Position numbers and translations under genes: made by a program. A stretch of DNA of 64,000 nucleotides, taken from contig ONFE01000015.1 in NCBI GenBank assembly GCA_900316985.1, positions 1 through 64,000 on the forward strand. The letters are read 5' to 3'. The notes beneath the pieces are model-generated. The model had not been told where the DNA came from, ran no database searches, and saw only the letters and a program-made list of their open reading frames with translations. The first letter of the stretch is position 1, and each line of letters opens with the position of its first letter. The DNA comes from an uncultured Prevotellaceae bacterium. Its GTDB lineage: Bacteria; Bacteroidota; Bacteroidia; Bacteroidales; Bacteroidaceae. Positions 25,000-34,263 of this stretch are shown one piece after another.

Positions 25000-26340
25000 T
25001 TATGAGTTTTGTGGCCTCTCCTCGGGGAGGTCGGAGGGGGTCACCAGTTCCTTTTCCAGTTCTTCCAGACTCTTTCCCTTCGTCTCCGGACAGTTGCGCC
25101 ACAGATACACGAATGCGCTGACGCATATCAGCGAGTAGGCCCAGAAGGTGCCGCTGCTGCCCAGCGAGGCGTTCATCGACGGGAACGAGAACGTCAGCGT
25201 GCAGCATCCCACCCACAGGGCAAACGTGCATACGCCCATGGCCACGCCCCTAATGCGGTTGGGGAATATCTCGGCCAGCAGCGTCCACGTCACGGGACCC
25301 AGCGTCATGGCATACACCGAGATGGCTGCCACCACCAGGGCCACCATCATCACGCCCGTCACCTGCATGTAGTAGCACGTGCCCAGCGTCAGGTATATCA
25401 GTCCCAGTCCGCCGGCACCTATCAGTATCAGCGTGCGGCGCCCCCATCGCTCAATCACATATAGGGCCACCAGCGTGAATATTACGTTGGCGATGCCCGT
25501 TATCACGATGTTGATGAACATTCCGTCCACATCGAAGCCGGCACCTGTGAATATCTCCTGCGCATAGTTGAAAATCACGTTCGTGCCGCACCATTGCTGG
25601 AACACCGCCACAATCAGTCCCAGCAGCAGCATCCGGCTGTATTTCGGCTGCAGCAGTTCCTTCAGTCCCGCCTGCTCGCTGCGTTCCTTCATCCTGTCGC
25701 TGCCCTTGGCTTTCTTCAGTTGCAAGAACACCGGACTTTCCGGTATCATGAAACTCATCACCAGGAACAGCGCCGCGGGCAGCGTCTCGGCCCAGAACAT
25801 CCAGCGCCAGCCCCATTCCCTGTTCCATGCCTGACTCTCGGCCACGCCCGTGTCCTTGGCCAGCAGCATGTTCACTATCTGTGCGGCCAGAATACCTATC
25901 ACGATGGCCATCTGGTTCATGCTCACCATCCGTCCGCGTATCTCTTTCGGACTCACCTCTGCGATATACACCGGCGAGAGGGCACTGGCCACGCCTATGC
26001 CGATGCCGCCCACAAAGCGCGCCACGTTGAACAGCGTGAAGTCGTTGAACATTCCCGTGGCAATGGCCGACACCGTGAACAGCACGGCGGCCACCGTCAG
26101 CAGCGGCTTGCGGCCGTACCTGTCGGCGGCGGCTCCTGCCACCATGGCACCCGCCAGACAGCCCACCAGGGCCGTCGTCATGGCCACGCCCTGCATCAGC
26201 GGCGAGTCGCCAATTCCGAAATACAGTTCATAGAAGGGTTTTGCACCGCCAATCACCACCCAGTCGTAGCCGAAGAGCAGTCCGCCCATGGCCGATACCA
26301 GGCAGATGAAATAGATGAAGCGTCGGTTGCTGTCTTGCAT
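25000..26340 (-). CDS. MFS sugar porter (XylE/GLUT-like)
   Basis: This 446-residue transporter has 12 predicted membrane spans. Sugar-porter signatures are visible: GGLLFGYDWVVIGG at the first span, the loop motif GAAADRYGRKPLL, the second-half equivalent YVIERWGRRTLIL, and PVYIAEVSPKEIRGR after the fourth span. It imports a monosaccharide by proton symport, and the sugar cannot be read from sequence. Its last dozen residues (VTPSDLPEERPQNS) are encoded by one of the GC-rich palindromic repeats. The gene starts a minus-strand operon with the DUF5107/TPR gene and is divergent from a GH2 enzyme. Codon use is markedly GC-rich. Confidence 0.9.
   Translation of the reverse strand: MQDSNRRFIYFICLVSAMGGLLFGYDWVVIGGAKPFYELYFGIGDSPLMQGVAMTTALVGCLAGAMVAGAAADRYGRKPLLTVAAVLFTVSAIATGMFNDFTLFNVARFVGGIGIGVASALSPVYIAEVSPKEIRGRMVSMNQMAIVIGILAAQIVNMLLAKDTGVAESQAWNREWGWRWMFWAETLPAALFLVMSFMIPESPVFLQLKKAKGSDRMKERSEQAGLKELLQPKYSRMLLLGLIVAVFQQWCGTNVIFNYAQEIFTGAGFDVDGMFINIVITGIANVIFTLVALYVIERWGRRTLILIGAGGLGLIYLTLGTCYYMQVTGVMMVALVVAAISVYAMTLGPVTWTLLAEIFPNRIRGVAMGVCTFALWVGCCTLTFSFPSMNASLGSSGTFWAYSLICVSAFVYLWRNCPETKGKSLEELEKELVTPSDLPEERPQNS
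25013..25042. repeat. Palindromic repeat at the end of the MFS gene
   Basis: CCTCTCCTCGGGGAGGTCGG followed by AGGGGGT. It encodes the C-terminal residues and stays in frame. Confidence 0.7.
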
Positions 26341-26369
26341 ATCTTTTTACAGGTTTTTAGTTTCTGCTG

Positions 26370-26377
26370 CAAATATA
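26370..26377 (-). promoter_or_regulatory. -7 element for MFS/DUF5107 operon
   Basis: TATATTTG on the minus strand, 29 bases before the MFS ATG. Confidence 0.55.
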
Positions 26378-26450
26378 CTACATTTTCCTATAATCCCCGC
26401 ATGCATCTCGCATCATTTTTCCTTACAGACTCACATTGCGCCCTTTTTTC

Positions 26451-26481
26451 TTGCGCGTTTCAGGAATAATGCCTATTTTTG
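26451..26481 (+). promoter_or_regulatory. Promoter for GH2 gene
   Basis: TTG at 26451, 20 bases, then TATTTTTG at 26474-26481, about 39 bases before the ATG. Confidence 0.65.
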
Positions 26482-26520
26482 CAGCATACTCCGCCATTGT
26501 GCGTATAACCCCGCTCAACT

Positions 26521-29259
26521 ATGAACCGTCTTTCCCGTCTGCTCCCGGCCATCGTCGCATGGTTCCTCTGCTGCCCCCTTTTCGCACAGCAGACTGTCGA
26601 CCTCTCCGGCCGCTGGGATTTCGCCATGGGCGATGCTCCCCATTATAACGATCACGTCACCCTGCCCGGCTCCATGCTCACCAACGGCAAGGGCAACCCC
26701 GTCACGGCACATACCGTATGGACAGGCTCCACCTACGACTCCTCTTACTATTTCAATCCCTACATGGAGCAGTACCGCCGCGAGGGCAACGTCAAGTTCC
26801 CGTTCTTCCTCACGCCCGCCACCCACTATGTGGGCCATGCCTGGTATCGCCGCACCGTCCGCATGCCCCGTTCGTGGCGGGGCCGTCGCGTGGTGCTCTT
26901 CCTTGAGCGACCCCATATCGAGACCACCGTCTATGTCAACGGCCGCCGCGTGGGCCGCCAGCTGTCGCTCTCCACGCCCCATCAGTACGATGTCACAGAC
27001 TTCATCCGTCCCGGGCGCACCGACACCATTGCCATCGATGTCTATAACGGCATCGAGAACGTCGGCGTGGGACAAGATTCCCACAGCGTCACCGACCAGA
27101 CGCAGGGCAACTGGAACGGCATTGCCGGGCGCATCGAGCTCACTGTCGTCCCGCGCCCCGTCATCCGCGTCATCCCCGATATTGTCGCCCGCAAGGTCAC
27201 CATCATGGTCGACGGTACCCCTCATGAGATGCTGTTGGGCGACAGCATGCGCCTCTGGAGCGAGACCGACCCCTATCTCTACACCCGCACCCTCGTCCAC
27301 CGCGGCCAGCCGCTCACCGTTACCTTCGGCGTTCGCGACATCGCCGTCCGTGGTCGTCAGTTCCTGCTCAACGGTCAGCCTATATGGCTGCGTGGCACGG
27401 TCGAGAACTGCTGTTTCCCCGAGACGGGCTATCCACCTGTCGACGAGGCCTCGTGGACGCGCATCTTCCTCAAGTGCCGTGAGTACGGGCTCAACCACGT
27501 CCGCTTCCATTCCTATTGTCCCCCTGAGGCCGCCTTCGCCGCTGCCGACCGCGTGGGCATCTACCTGCAGCCCGAGGGTCCCTCGTGGCCCAACCATGGC
27601 GTGGCCCTCCGTCGCGGTCAGGTCATCGACGAGTACCTGCTCGCCGAGTCGCGCCGCATCATCGATGCCTACGGCCACCACCCCTCATTCCTCATGATGG
27701 CTGCCGGCAACGAACCCGCCGGCGACTGGGTCAGCTACTGCAACGACTGGGTAGCGGCCATGAAGCAGTACGACCCCACCAAGGTCTATTGCGGGGCTTC
27801 CGTGGGAGGCGGCTGGGCCTGGGACGACGGCTCCGAGTATCATGTCAAGGGCGGTGCCCGCGGACTCGACTGGAACAGCCACGCGCCCCATTCCGACGAC
27901 GACTATGCCTCGCAGATTGCCTTTCCCCGCAACTACAAGGGCAACGAGCCCAACCAGTCGCCCATCATAGCCCACGAACAGGGCCAGTGGTGCGCCTTCC
28001 CCGATTTCAGCGAGATACCCCAGTACACCGGCGTCTATCGCGCCCTCAACTTCGAGATTTTCCGCGACCTGCTGCACCACAACGGCATGGCTGCCCAAGA
28101 CCGGCACTTCCTCATGGCGAGCGGACGGTTGCAGACGCTGGCCTACAAATACGAGATAGAGCGCAACCTGCGCACCCCCGACTATGCCGGGTTCCAGCTG
28201 CTCGCCCTCAACGACTACAGCGGTCAGGGCACCGCCCTCGAGGGTGTGCTCAACGTGCATTGGCGTGAGAAGCCCTACACCACCGCAGCCGCCTGGCGCG
28301 AGTTCTGCTCGCCCGTCGTTCCCCTGGCCCGCTTCCCCCGCTTCGTCTATTCATCGGCCGACACCCTCTGCGTGCCCGTCGAGGTAATGAACGCCTCGGG
28401 CAGTCCCCTCACGGGTGTTCCTGCCGCCTATGCCATCACCGGCGCCTCCGCTTCCCTACTGGCCAGCGGCCGCTTCCCCGTGGGTGCCATCCCCGTCGGC
28501 AAGAACCATTCGCTGGGCACCGTCAGCCTCCCCCTCCGTGACCTTCAGGCCCCGTGCAAGCTCACCCTCACCGTCACCCTCGGTGCCGACATCCGCAACC
28601 ATTGGGACTTCTGGGTATATCCTTCTGACGACGATGTAGCCGAAGTGTCCGGCATTTATCTGTCCGACACCCTCGATGCCCGTGCCCTCCAGGTGCTGCA
28701 GAGTGGCGGCAAGGTGCTGCTCACGGCGGCGGGCCGCGTCCGTCTGGGCAGCGATGTCGTGCAGCACTACCTCCCCGTGTTCTGGAACACCTCATGGTTC
28801 AAGATGCGGCCGCCCCACACCACCGGCGCCTATATCGACTCGTCGCACCCCCTGTTCACCTGCGGCTTCCCCACCGACGACTGGGCCGACCTCAACTGGT
28901 GGGAGCTGCTCAACAGGGCGCAGGTCATGAACCTCATGGAGCTGCCGCCTGACTATCAGTCGCCCATCCAGCCCATCGACACATGGCATGTCAGCCGCAA
29001 GCTCGGCATGCTTGTCGAGGCCAACGTGCTCAATGGCCGTCTGCTCATCACCACCATCGACATCAGCAACCATTTAGACCGCCGCCTGGTGGCCCGTCAG
29101 CTGCGCCGAGCCATCCTCCGCTATATGCGGGGCAGCGATTTCCGTCCTGTGCTGCGGCTCACCCCCGAGGTTGTCAGTCATTTCTTCACCATGCAGGCGT
29201 CCCGTGTGGACATGTTCACCAACGACTCGCCCGACGAACTGAAGCCCAAGCTGAAGTAA
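26521..29259 (+). CDS. GH2-type glycoside hydrolase, secreted
   Basis: This 912-residue protein has a signal peptide (MNRLSRLLPAIVAWFLCCPLFAQQ). A sugar-binding jelly-roll domain (LSGRWDFAMG to about residue 200, including HAWYRRTVRMP) comes next. A short immunoglobulin-like domain and a TIM barrel follow. The general acid is probably Glu398 (AAGNEPAGD) and the nucleophile Glu486 (IAHEQGQW), both in GH2 positions. The C-terminal 300 residues are beta-rich. GH2 members include beta-galactosidases, mannosidases and glucuronidases, and the substrate is not decided here. Third codon positions are strongly G/C. It is divergent from the MFS/DUF5107 operon and upstream of the fructan regulator. I assign it to the GC-rich sugar block rather than to fructan use. 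Confidence 0.85.
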   Translation: MNRLSRLLPAIVAWFLCCPLFAQQTVDLSGRWDFAMGDAPHYNDHVTLPGSMLTNGKGNPVTAHTVWTGSTYDSSYYFNPYMEQYRREGNVKFPFFLTPATHYVGHAWYRRTVRMPRSWRGRRVVLFLERPHIETTVYVNGRRVGRQLSLSTPHQYDVTDFIRPGRTDTIAIDVYNGIENVGVGQDSHSVTDQTQGNWNGIAGRIELTVVPRPVIRVIPDIVARKVTIMVDGTPHEMLLGDSMRLWSETDPYLYTRTLVHRGQPLTVTFGVRDIAVRGRQFLLNGQPIWLRGTVENCCFPETGYPPVDEASWTRIFLKCREYGLNHVRFHSYCPPEAAFAAADRVGIYLQPEGPSWPNHGVALRRGQVIDEYLLAESRRIIDAYGHHPSFLMMAAGNEPAGDWVSYCNDWVAAMKQYDPTKVYCGASVGGGWAWDDGSEYHVKGGARGLDWNSHAPHSDDDYASQIAFPRNYKGNEPNQSPIIAHEQGQWCAFPDFSEIPQYTGVYRALNFEIFRDLLHHNGMAAQDRHFLMASGRLQTLAYKYEIERNLRTPDYAGFQLLALNDYSGQGTALEGVLNVHWREKPYTTAAAWREFCSPVVPLARFPRFVYSSADTLCVPVEVMNASGSPLTGVPAAYAITGASASLLASGRFPVGAIPVGKNHSLGTVSLPLRDLQAPCKLTLTVTLGADIRNHWDFWVYPSDDDVAEVSGIYLSDTLDARALQVLQSGGKVLLTAAGRVRLGSDVVQHYLPVFWNTSWFKMRPPHTTGAYIDSSHPLFTCGFPTDDWADLNWWELLNRAQVMNLMELPPDYQSPIQPIDTWHVSRKLGMLVEANVLNGRLLITTIDISNHLDRRLVARQLRRAILRYMRGSDFRPVLRLTPEVVSHFFTMQASRVDMFTNDSPDELKPKLK

Positions 29260-29350
29260 TGCCCTCCAGTTTTTTATCCCAAACGGGAAGTTGCGGCAGG
29301 GAAAGTAAAAAAAATGCATTGCTTTTGTAACATTTTTCGATTTTTTTTCC

Positions 29351-29358
29351 TAACTTTG
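29351..29358 (+). promoter_or_regulatory. -7 element for fructan regulator gene
   Basis: TAACTTTG is preceded by TTTTG at 23 bases, slightly wider than the ideal spacing. Confidence 0.5.
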
Positions 29359-29423
29359 CATCTAAATCGGATGGTGAAGTGATTCACATCTCTGAGAATG
29401 TTAACTTAAACTGAGGACCACAA

Positions 29424-30974
29424 ATGAAAAATATATGCTTGTTGCTCCTGGCAATCACACTCGTTTCGTGTTCGGAACGGAAGGTGTACCGCATAGGCGT
29501 CTCGCAATGCAGCGAGGACATCTGGCGCGAGAAACAAAACCAGGAACTGGTGATGGGCACTTACTTCTACGACAACGCGAAACTGGAATTTGCATCGGCC
29601 GACGACGACGACCAGATGCAGATCAGTCAGATAAACCGTTTCATAGACGAGGACGTGGACCTGCTGATTGTGTCGCCCAACCAGGTGAACACCATCTCGT
29701 CGGCCATAGACCGGGCCTACGACAAGGGCATACCGGTAATCCTGTTCGACCGCAAGACGGACTCTGAGAAATATACGGCCTTCATGGGTGCCGACAACCT
29801 GGAGATGGGCAGCATGATAGGAAAGTTCATCGACGGGCAGAGGGGCAGCGGAGTGGTGCTGGAGATAAAGGGTCTGAAGGGCTCGTCGCCGGCTCAGGAG
29901 CGCCACGAGGGTTTCGTGAAGGGCTTTGCCGACGAGGGCCGCCTGCTGACCTGCGACGGCGACTGGACGCAGGAGAGCGGATTCCGCCTGATGGACTCGG
30001 TGCTGCAACAGCGGCAGGACATTGTGTGCGTGTTCGGACAGAACGACCGCATGGCGGTGGGTGCCTACGAGGCTGCGAAGAAGCGCGGACTGGAGAAGAA
30101 GATGATATTCGTGGGCATTGATGCGCTGCCGACAAAGGACGGCGGCATTGAGCAGGTGATGAGCGGTGTGCTGACGGCCTCGTATATCTATCCCACGCGC
30201 GGCGACCTGCTGATGAAGCTGGCAATGAGCATCCTGGAGGGGAAGCCCTACGACAAGGAGAACCTGCTGAAGTCGGCCCTGGTGACGCACGAGAATGCGG
30301 AGGTGATGCTGATGCAGGCGGAGGAGATGGGCGAGCAGAACAAACGGCTCTCGACGCTGCACGACAGGGTGGACTGGTATCTGCTGCAGTACCGTCACCA
30401 GAAAGTGTACCTGCTGCTGATGGGCATCATCGCGCTGCTGGCAATAGGACTGCTGTGGTATCGCATAGTGGCCATGCGCCGCCGCCACCAGATGGAGCGC
30501 GAGACGTTTGCGCTGGTGGTGGGCTCGCAGACGGCAACCCCCTCCGACTCCCCGAGGGGAGAGCAACAGGAGGAAGAGGGCAGCGACGAAGCGGCTGACA
30601 TCACCCTGGTGAGCAAGGAGGAGAAGGAGAAGATAGCCGAGGGCGGACAGTTCGACACGAATTTCCTGGACCATCTGCGTCAGCTGGTGCAGGAGCAGAT
30701 GGGCAGCAGCGACTTCGGCGTGGAGACGCTGGCCAGCGAGATGGGACTGAGTCGTGTGCAATTATATAGAAAGGTAAAGGCGCTGACGGGCAGGACGCCG
30801 GTGGACATCATCAGGCTGAGCCGTCTGAACCGTGCCAGTGCGCTGCTTGCGCAGGGCCACAAGAACATCTCGGAGGTGGCCTACGACGTGGGCTTCTCGT
30901 CGCCCAGCTATTTCACCAAGTGCTTCAAGGATGAGTTCGGAATAGTTCCAGGGGATGCTGGGGGAAAGGAATAG
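29424..30974 (+). CDS. Membrane-spanning sugar sensor/AraC regulator (kinase-less)
   Basis: The order in this 516-residue protein is unusual. A signal peptide with a possible lipobox (TLVSC, Cys16) comes first. A periplasmic ribose/LacI-like sugar-binding domain covers about 20-290 (YRIGVSQCSEDIWRE, PVILFDRKTDSEKYTAFMGAD, FVGIDALPTKDGG). A single membrane span lies at about 328-350, then a charged linker, and an AraC-type HTH domain at about 415-511 (ETLASEMGLSRVQLYRKVK, ISEVAYDVGFSSPSYFTKCF). The histidine kinase and receiver of a classical hybrid two-component regulator are absent. In B. thetaiotaomicron the fructan regulator BT1754 uses a similar fructose-binding periplasmic domain. Its place directly before susC suggests it activates this locus. 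Linker residues 371-386 are encoded by a palindromic repeat. Confidence 0.88.
   Translation: MKNICLLLLAITLVSCSERKVYRIGVSQCSEDIWREKQNQELVMGTYFYDNAKLEFASADDDDQMQISQINRFIDEDVDLLIVSPNQVNTISSAIDRAYDKGIPVILFDRKTDSEKYTAFMGADNLEMGSMIGKFIDGQRGSGVVLEIKGLKGSSPAQERHEGFVKGFADEGRLLTCDGDWTQESGFRLMDSVLQQRQDIVCVFGQNDRMAVGAYEAAKKRGLEKKMIFVGIDALPTKDGGIEQVMSGVLTASYIYPTRGDLLMKLAMSILEGKPYDKENLLKSALVTHENAEVMLMQAEEMGEQNKRLSTLHDRVDWYLLQYRHQKVYLLLMGIIALLAIGLLWYRIVAMRRRHQMERETFALVVGSQTATPSDSPRGEQQEEEGSDEAADITLVSKEEKEKIAEGGQFDTNFLDHLRQLVQEQMGSSDFGVETLASEMGLSRVQLYRKVKALTGRTPVDIIRLSRLNRASALLAQGHKNISEVAYDVGFSSPSYFTKCFKDEFGIVPGDAGGKE
30536..30566. repeat. Palindromic repeat in regulator linker
   Basis: CTCCGACTCCCCGAGGGGAG with flanking C-runs. 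In frame, it encodes TPSDSPRGE. Confidence 0.75.
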
Positions 30975-31002
30975 GATATATAAAACATCACGTTTGAATC
31001 AC

Positions 31003-31048
31003 AAAAATCGTTCATTTAACAACAAAAATGTTACATGAACGATTTTTT
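31003..31048 (+). terminator. Terminator after the fructan regulator
   Basis: A 13-bp stem, AAAAATCGTTCAT with ATGAACGATTTTT (31003-31015 and 31035-31047), has a smaller inner TAACA/TGTTA stem and is followed by T residues. It lies between the regulator gene and the susC promoter. Confidence 0.75.
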
Positions 31049-31093
31049 TTACTGCTTGAAACATCTGTTTTAGTCGGTTTCTGTCATTCGGAC

Positions 31094-31101
31094 TATCTTT
31101 G
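31094..31101 (+). promoter_or_regulatory. -7 element for fructan operon (susC)
   Basis: TATCTTTG is 39 bases before the susC ATG. The -33 region is weak, as expected for an activator-dependent promoter. Confidence 0.6.
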
Positions 31102-31139
31102 CCGCAGTAAAATCTATTGCTAACTTAAAAAAACAAGAA

Positions 31140-34100
31140 ATGAAGAATCTAAGAAGATTTCTACTGAGCACAATGCTCTTGTTCGTCTGCGTTGCCATTC
31201 AGGCGCAGAAGATTGAGGCATCGGGCACAGTCGTTGATGCCACTGGCGAAGGCGTCATCGGTGCCACGGTGATGGAGAAGGGCACTACGAATGGTACTGT
31301 GACCGACTTCGACGGTAATTTCAAACTCAAGGTGGAGGCAGGCAAGATGCTGGTCTTCAGTTATGTGGGTTATCTGACTCAGGAACTCCCTGCTGCCAAT
31401 GGTATGGAGGTAGCTATGAAAGAAGACAGCAAGCAGTTGCAGGAAGTGGTGGTGACGGGTTATACCACCCAACGTAAGGCCGACTTGACTGGTGCCGTTT
31501 CGACCGTAAGCGTCGATGAACTGGCCAAGCAGAACGAGAACAACCCTATCAAGGCTCTTCAAGGTCGTGTGCCTGGTATGAACATTGCAGCCGATGGTTC
31601 GCCCTCAGGCAGTGCAACGGTACGTATCCGTGGTATCGGCACGCTGAACAACAACGATCCGCTCTACATTATTGATGGTGTACCCACCAAGGCTGGCATG
31701 CACGAACTGAACGGTAATGACATCGAGTCGATTCAGGTGCTGAAAGATGCAGCTTCAGCTTCAATTTACGGTTCGCGAGCCGCCAATGGTGTGATTATTA
31801 TCACCACTAAGGGTGGCAAGGACGGAAAAATCAAGATTGACCTTGATGCCAGCGTTGCTATGCAGACATATGTCCATAAGATGGAGGTGCTGAACGCCAA
31901 AGAGTTCGGACAGGTGATGTGGCAGGGTTACGTGAACGACGGATTGGACCCCAATGCTAATGGACTTGGCTATCGCTATGACTGGACTTACAATCAGCAG
32001 GGAATTCCCGTCCTGAACGGTATCTCCATGAGTAAGTATCTGGATGCAGCCGGAACGACACCTGCCGCCGATACCGACTGGTTTAACCAGACGACACGCA
32101 CTGGATTGATCCAACAGTATAATGTGTCGCTGAGTAATGGTTCGGAAAAAGGTTCGTCATTCTTCTCATTAGGCTATTACAAGAATAAGGGTATAATCAA
32201 ACAGTCTGATTTCGAGCGCCTGTCGGCCCGTATAAATACGGAATACAAATTGGTGAAGATTGGCGACCGCAACTTGGTAACGGTGGGTGAGCATTTCACG
32301 TTGAACCGTACGAATGAGGTACAGGCTCCTGGCGGATTCTTGGAGAATGTGCTTCAGTTCAACCCCTCACTGCCCGTTTATACTCGTAATGGCGACTTTG
32401 CTGGTCCGGTGGGTGGTTATCCCGACCGTGAAAATCCTGTGGCCCGTCTGCAGCGAAACAGCGACAACCGCTACACCTATTGGCGCACTTTCGGAGATGC
32501 ATATATCAATATCAATCCTTTCAAGAATTTCAATATCAAGTCAACCTTCGGTCTGGACTATGCACAAAAGGAACAGCGCATTTTCACCTACCCTGTGACC
32601 GAGGGTACCGTAGCTAACTCGACTAATGCAGTTGAGGCCAAGCAGGAGCACTGGACCAAATGGATGTGGAATGCCATTGCCACCTATAATCTGGAGAAGG
32701 GCAAGCACCGTGCCGACGCCATGATTGGTGTGGAGCTGAACCGTGAGGATGACAAATGGTTCAGCGGAAAGAAGTATGACTATATGTTGCTGAATCCTGA
32801 CTATATGTGGCCGAATGCCGGTGTCGGAGAGGCTGAGGCGTACGGCTTGGGCGAAGGCTACACGCTCACCTCATTCTTTGGTAAGGTGAACTATACTTAT
32901 AACGACCGCTATCTGGCCAGTTTCACACTGCGTCATGATGGTTCAAGCCGCTTCGGTAAGAACAGCCGCTATGGCACATTCCCATCAGTGAGTGCCGGTT
33001 GGCGTATCAGCGAAGAACAGTTCATGAAGGAGATGACTTGGCTGGATAACTTGAAATTGCGTGCATCGTGGGGACAGACAGGTAACCAGGAGATTTCGAA
33101 TCTGGCCCGCTACACACTCTATGTAAGTAACTATGGTGAGGCCGGTTTTGGTGGACAGAGCTATGGTACTAGCTATGATATAGCAGGAACTAACGGCGGC
33201 CAGACGCTGCCCAGCGGTTTCAAACGTGACCAGCTAGGCAATGATGACCTGAAGTGGGAGACTACTACGCAGACCAACTTTGGTTTCGACTTCGGACTGT
33301 TCCATAATAGCCTCTACGGTTCGTTTGAATGGTACTTCAAGAAAACCAAGGACATTCTGGTCTATATGCCAGGTATCGGTGTGATGGGTGAAGGTAGCAG
33401 TCAGTGGATCAACGCCGGTGAGATGGAGAACAAGGGTATGGAGTTGAATATCGGCTATCGTGGTAAAATCAGTGCTTTCCAATATGATATAGCAGGAAAT
33501 ATTGGTACCTATCGCAATAAGGTGACCAAACTCCCTGAGACCATAGCAGCCAAGGGTACATTTGGCGGTAACGGTGTAGAATCGGTCATCGGTCATCCCA
33601 TGGGTGCTCAGGTAGGCTATGTCTTTGATGGTATCTTCAAGAGCCAGGAAGAGATTGACAACCACGCCGTTCAGAACGGTGCCGCACTGGGACGTATTCG
33701 CTGGAAAGACTTGAACGATGACGGAGTGATCAACGAGAAGGACCAGAAATGGATCTACTCGCCAGTACCTGACTTCACTTGGGGTGTAAACATCTACCTG
33801 CAATACAAGAACTGGGACTTCACCATGTTCTGGCAAGGTGTACAGGGTGTTGACGTAATCAGTGACTTAAAGAAAGAGACCGACCTCTGGAGTGGTCTGA
33901 ACATTTCGAATCTGAACAAGGGTCGTCGTCTGCTCGATGCCTGGACTCCCATGAATATGGATTCCAACATCCCCGCCATCAGCACGATGGACAATAACAA
34001 TGAGAAGCGAGTATCCAGTTTCTTCGTGGAGAACGGCTCATATGCCAAGTTGCGTACCATACAGCTGGGTTACAATTTCCCCAAGAACATTGCTGAGAAG

Positions 34101-34250
34101 TTGTATATGCAGCGTCTGCGCATGTATGTGTCAGCCCAGAACCTGTTGACTATCAAGTCCAAGAGTTTCACAGGAGTTGATCCTGAGAACGCAAACTTTG
34201 GTTATCCTATTCCTCTTAACGTGACTTTCGGACTCAATGTATCATTCTAA
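31140..34250 (+). CDS. SusC-family TonB-dependent fructan transporter
   Basis: This 1036-residue outer-membrane protein has a signal peptide (MKNLRRFLLSTMLLFVCVAIQAQ), then a carboxypeptidase-like beta domain (IEASGTVVDATGEGVIGATV). The TonB-box region (EVVVTGYTTQRKADLTG) and the plug domain (ALQGRVPGMNI, RIRGIGTLNNNDPLYIIDGVP, SIYGSRAANGVIIITTKGG) follow, then a 22-strand barrel. It imports oligosaccharides captured by SusD using TonB energy. The neighbouring SusD, DUF4960 and GH32 genes point to fructan (levan or inulin) as substrate. The susD start lies 14 bases after its stop. Confidence 0.96.
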   Translation: MKNLRRFLLSTMLLFVCVAIQAQKIEASGTVVDATGEGVIGATVMEKGTTNGTVTDFDGNFKLKVEAGKMLVFSYVGYLTQELPAANGMEVAMKEDSKQLQEVVVTGYTTQRKADLTGAVSTVSVDELAKQNENNPIKALQGRVPGMNIAADGSPSGSATVRIRGIGTLNNNDPLYIIDGVPTKAGMHELNGNDIESIQVLKDAASASIYGSRAANGVIIITTKGGKDGKIKIDLDASVAMQTYVHKMEVLNAKEFGQVMWQGYVNDGLDPNANGLGYRYDWTYNQQGIPVLNGISMSKYLDAAGTTPAADTDWFNQTTRTGLIQQYNVSLSNGSEKGSSFFSLGYYKNKGIIKQSDFERLSARINTEYKLVKIGDRNLVTVGEHFTLNRTNEVQAPGGFLENVLQFNPSLPVYTRNGDFAGPVGGYPDRENPVARLQRNSDNRYTYWRTFGDAYININPFKNFNIKSTFGLDYAQKEQRIFTYPVTEGTVANSTNAVEAKQEHWTKWMWNAIATYNLEKGKHRADAMIGVELNREDDKWFSGKKYDYMLLNPDYMWPNAGVGEAEAYGLGEGYTLTSFFGKVNYTYNDRYLASFTLRHDGSSRFGKNSRYGTFPSVSAGWRISEEQFMKEMTWLDNLKLRASWGQTGNQEISNLARYTLYVSNYGEAGFGGQSYGTSYDIAGTNGGQTLPSGFKRDQLGNDDLKWETTTQTNFGFDFGLFHNSLYGSFEWYFKKTKDILVYMPGIGVMGEGSSQWINAGEMENKGMELNIGYRGKISAFQYDIAGNIGTYRNKVTKLPETIAAKGTFGGNGVESVIGHPMGAQVGYVFDGIFKSQEEIDNHAVQNGAALGRIRWKDLNDDGVINEKDQKWIYSPVPDFTWGVNIYLQYKNWDFTMFWQGVQGVDVISDLKKETDLWSGLNISNLNKGRRLLDAWTPMNMDSNIPAISTMDNNNEKRVSSFFVENGSYAKLRTIQLGYNFPKNIAEKLYMQRLRMYVSAQNLLTIKSKSFTGVDPENANFGYPIPLNVTFGLNVSF

Positions 34251-34263
34251 AACAGCAGCAATC

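Noticed and set aside
26515-27681. 388-codon minus-strand frame opposite the GH2 gene
   Set aside because: No recognisable domain, and a composition (Gly/Asp/Val-rich) expected from antisense of GC-rich codons. The GH2 frame has signal peptide and catalytic motifs.
29406-30761. 451-codon minus-strand frame opposite the regulator
   Set aside because: It is His/Leu/Gln-rich antisense sequence of a gene with clear periplasmic-binding and AraC domains.
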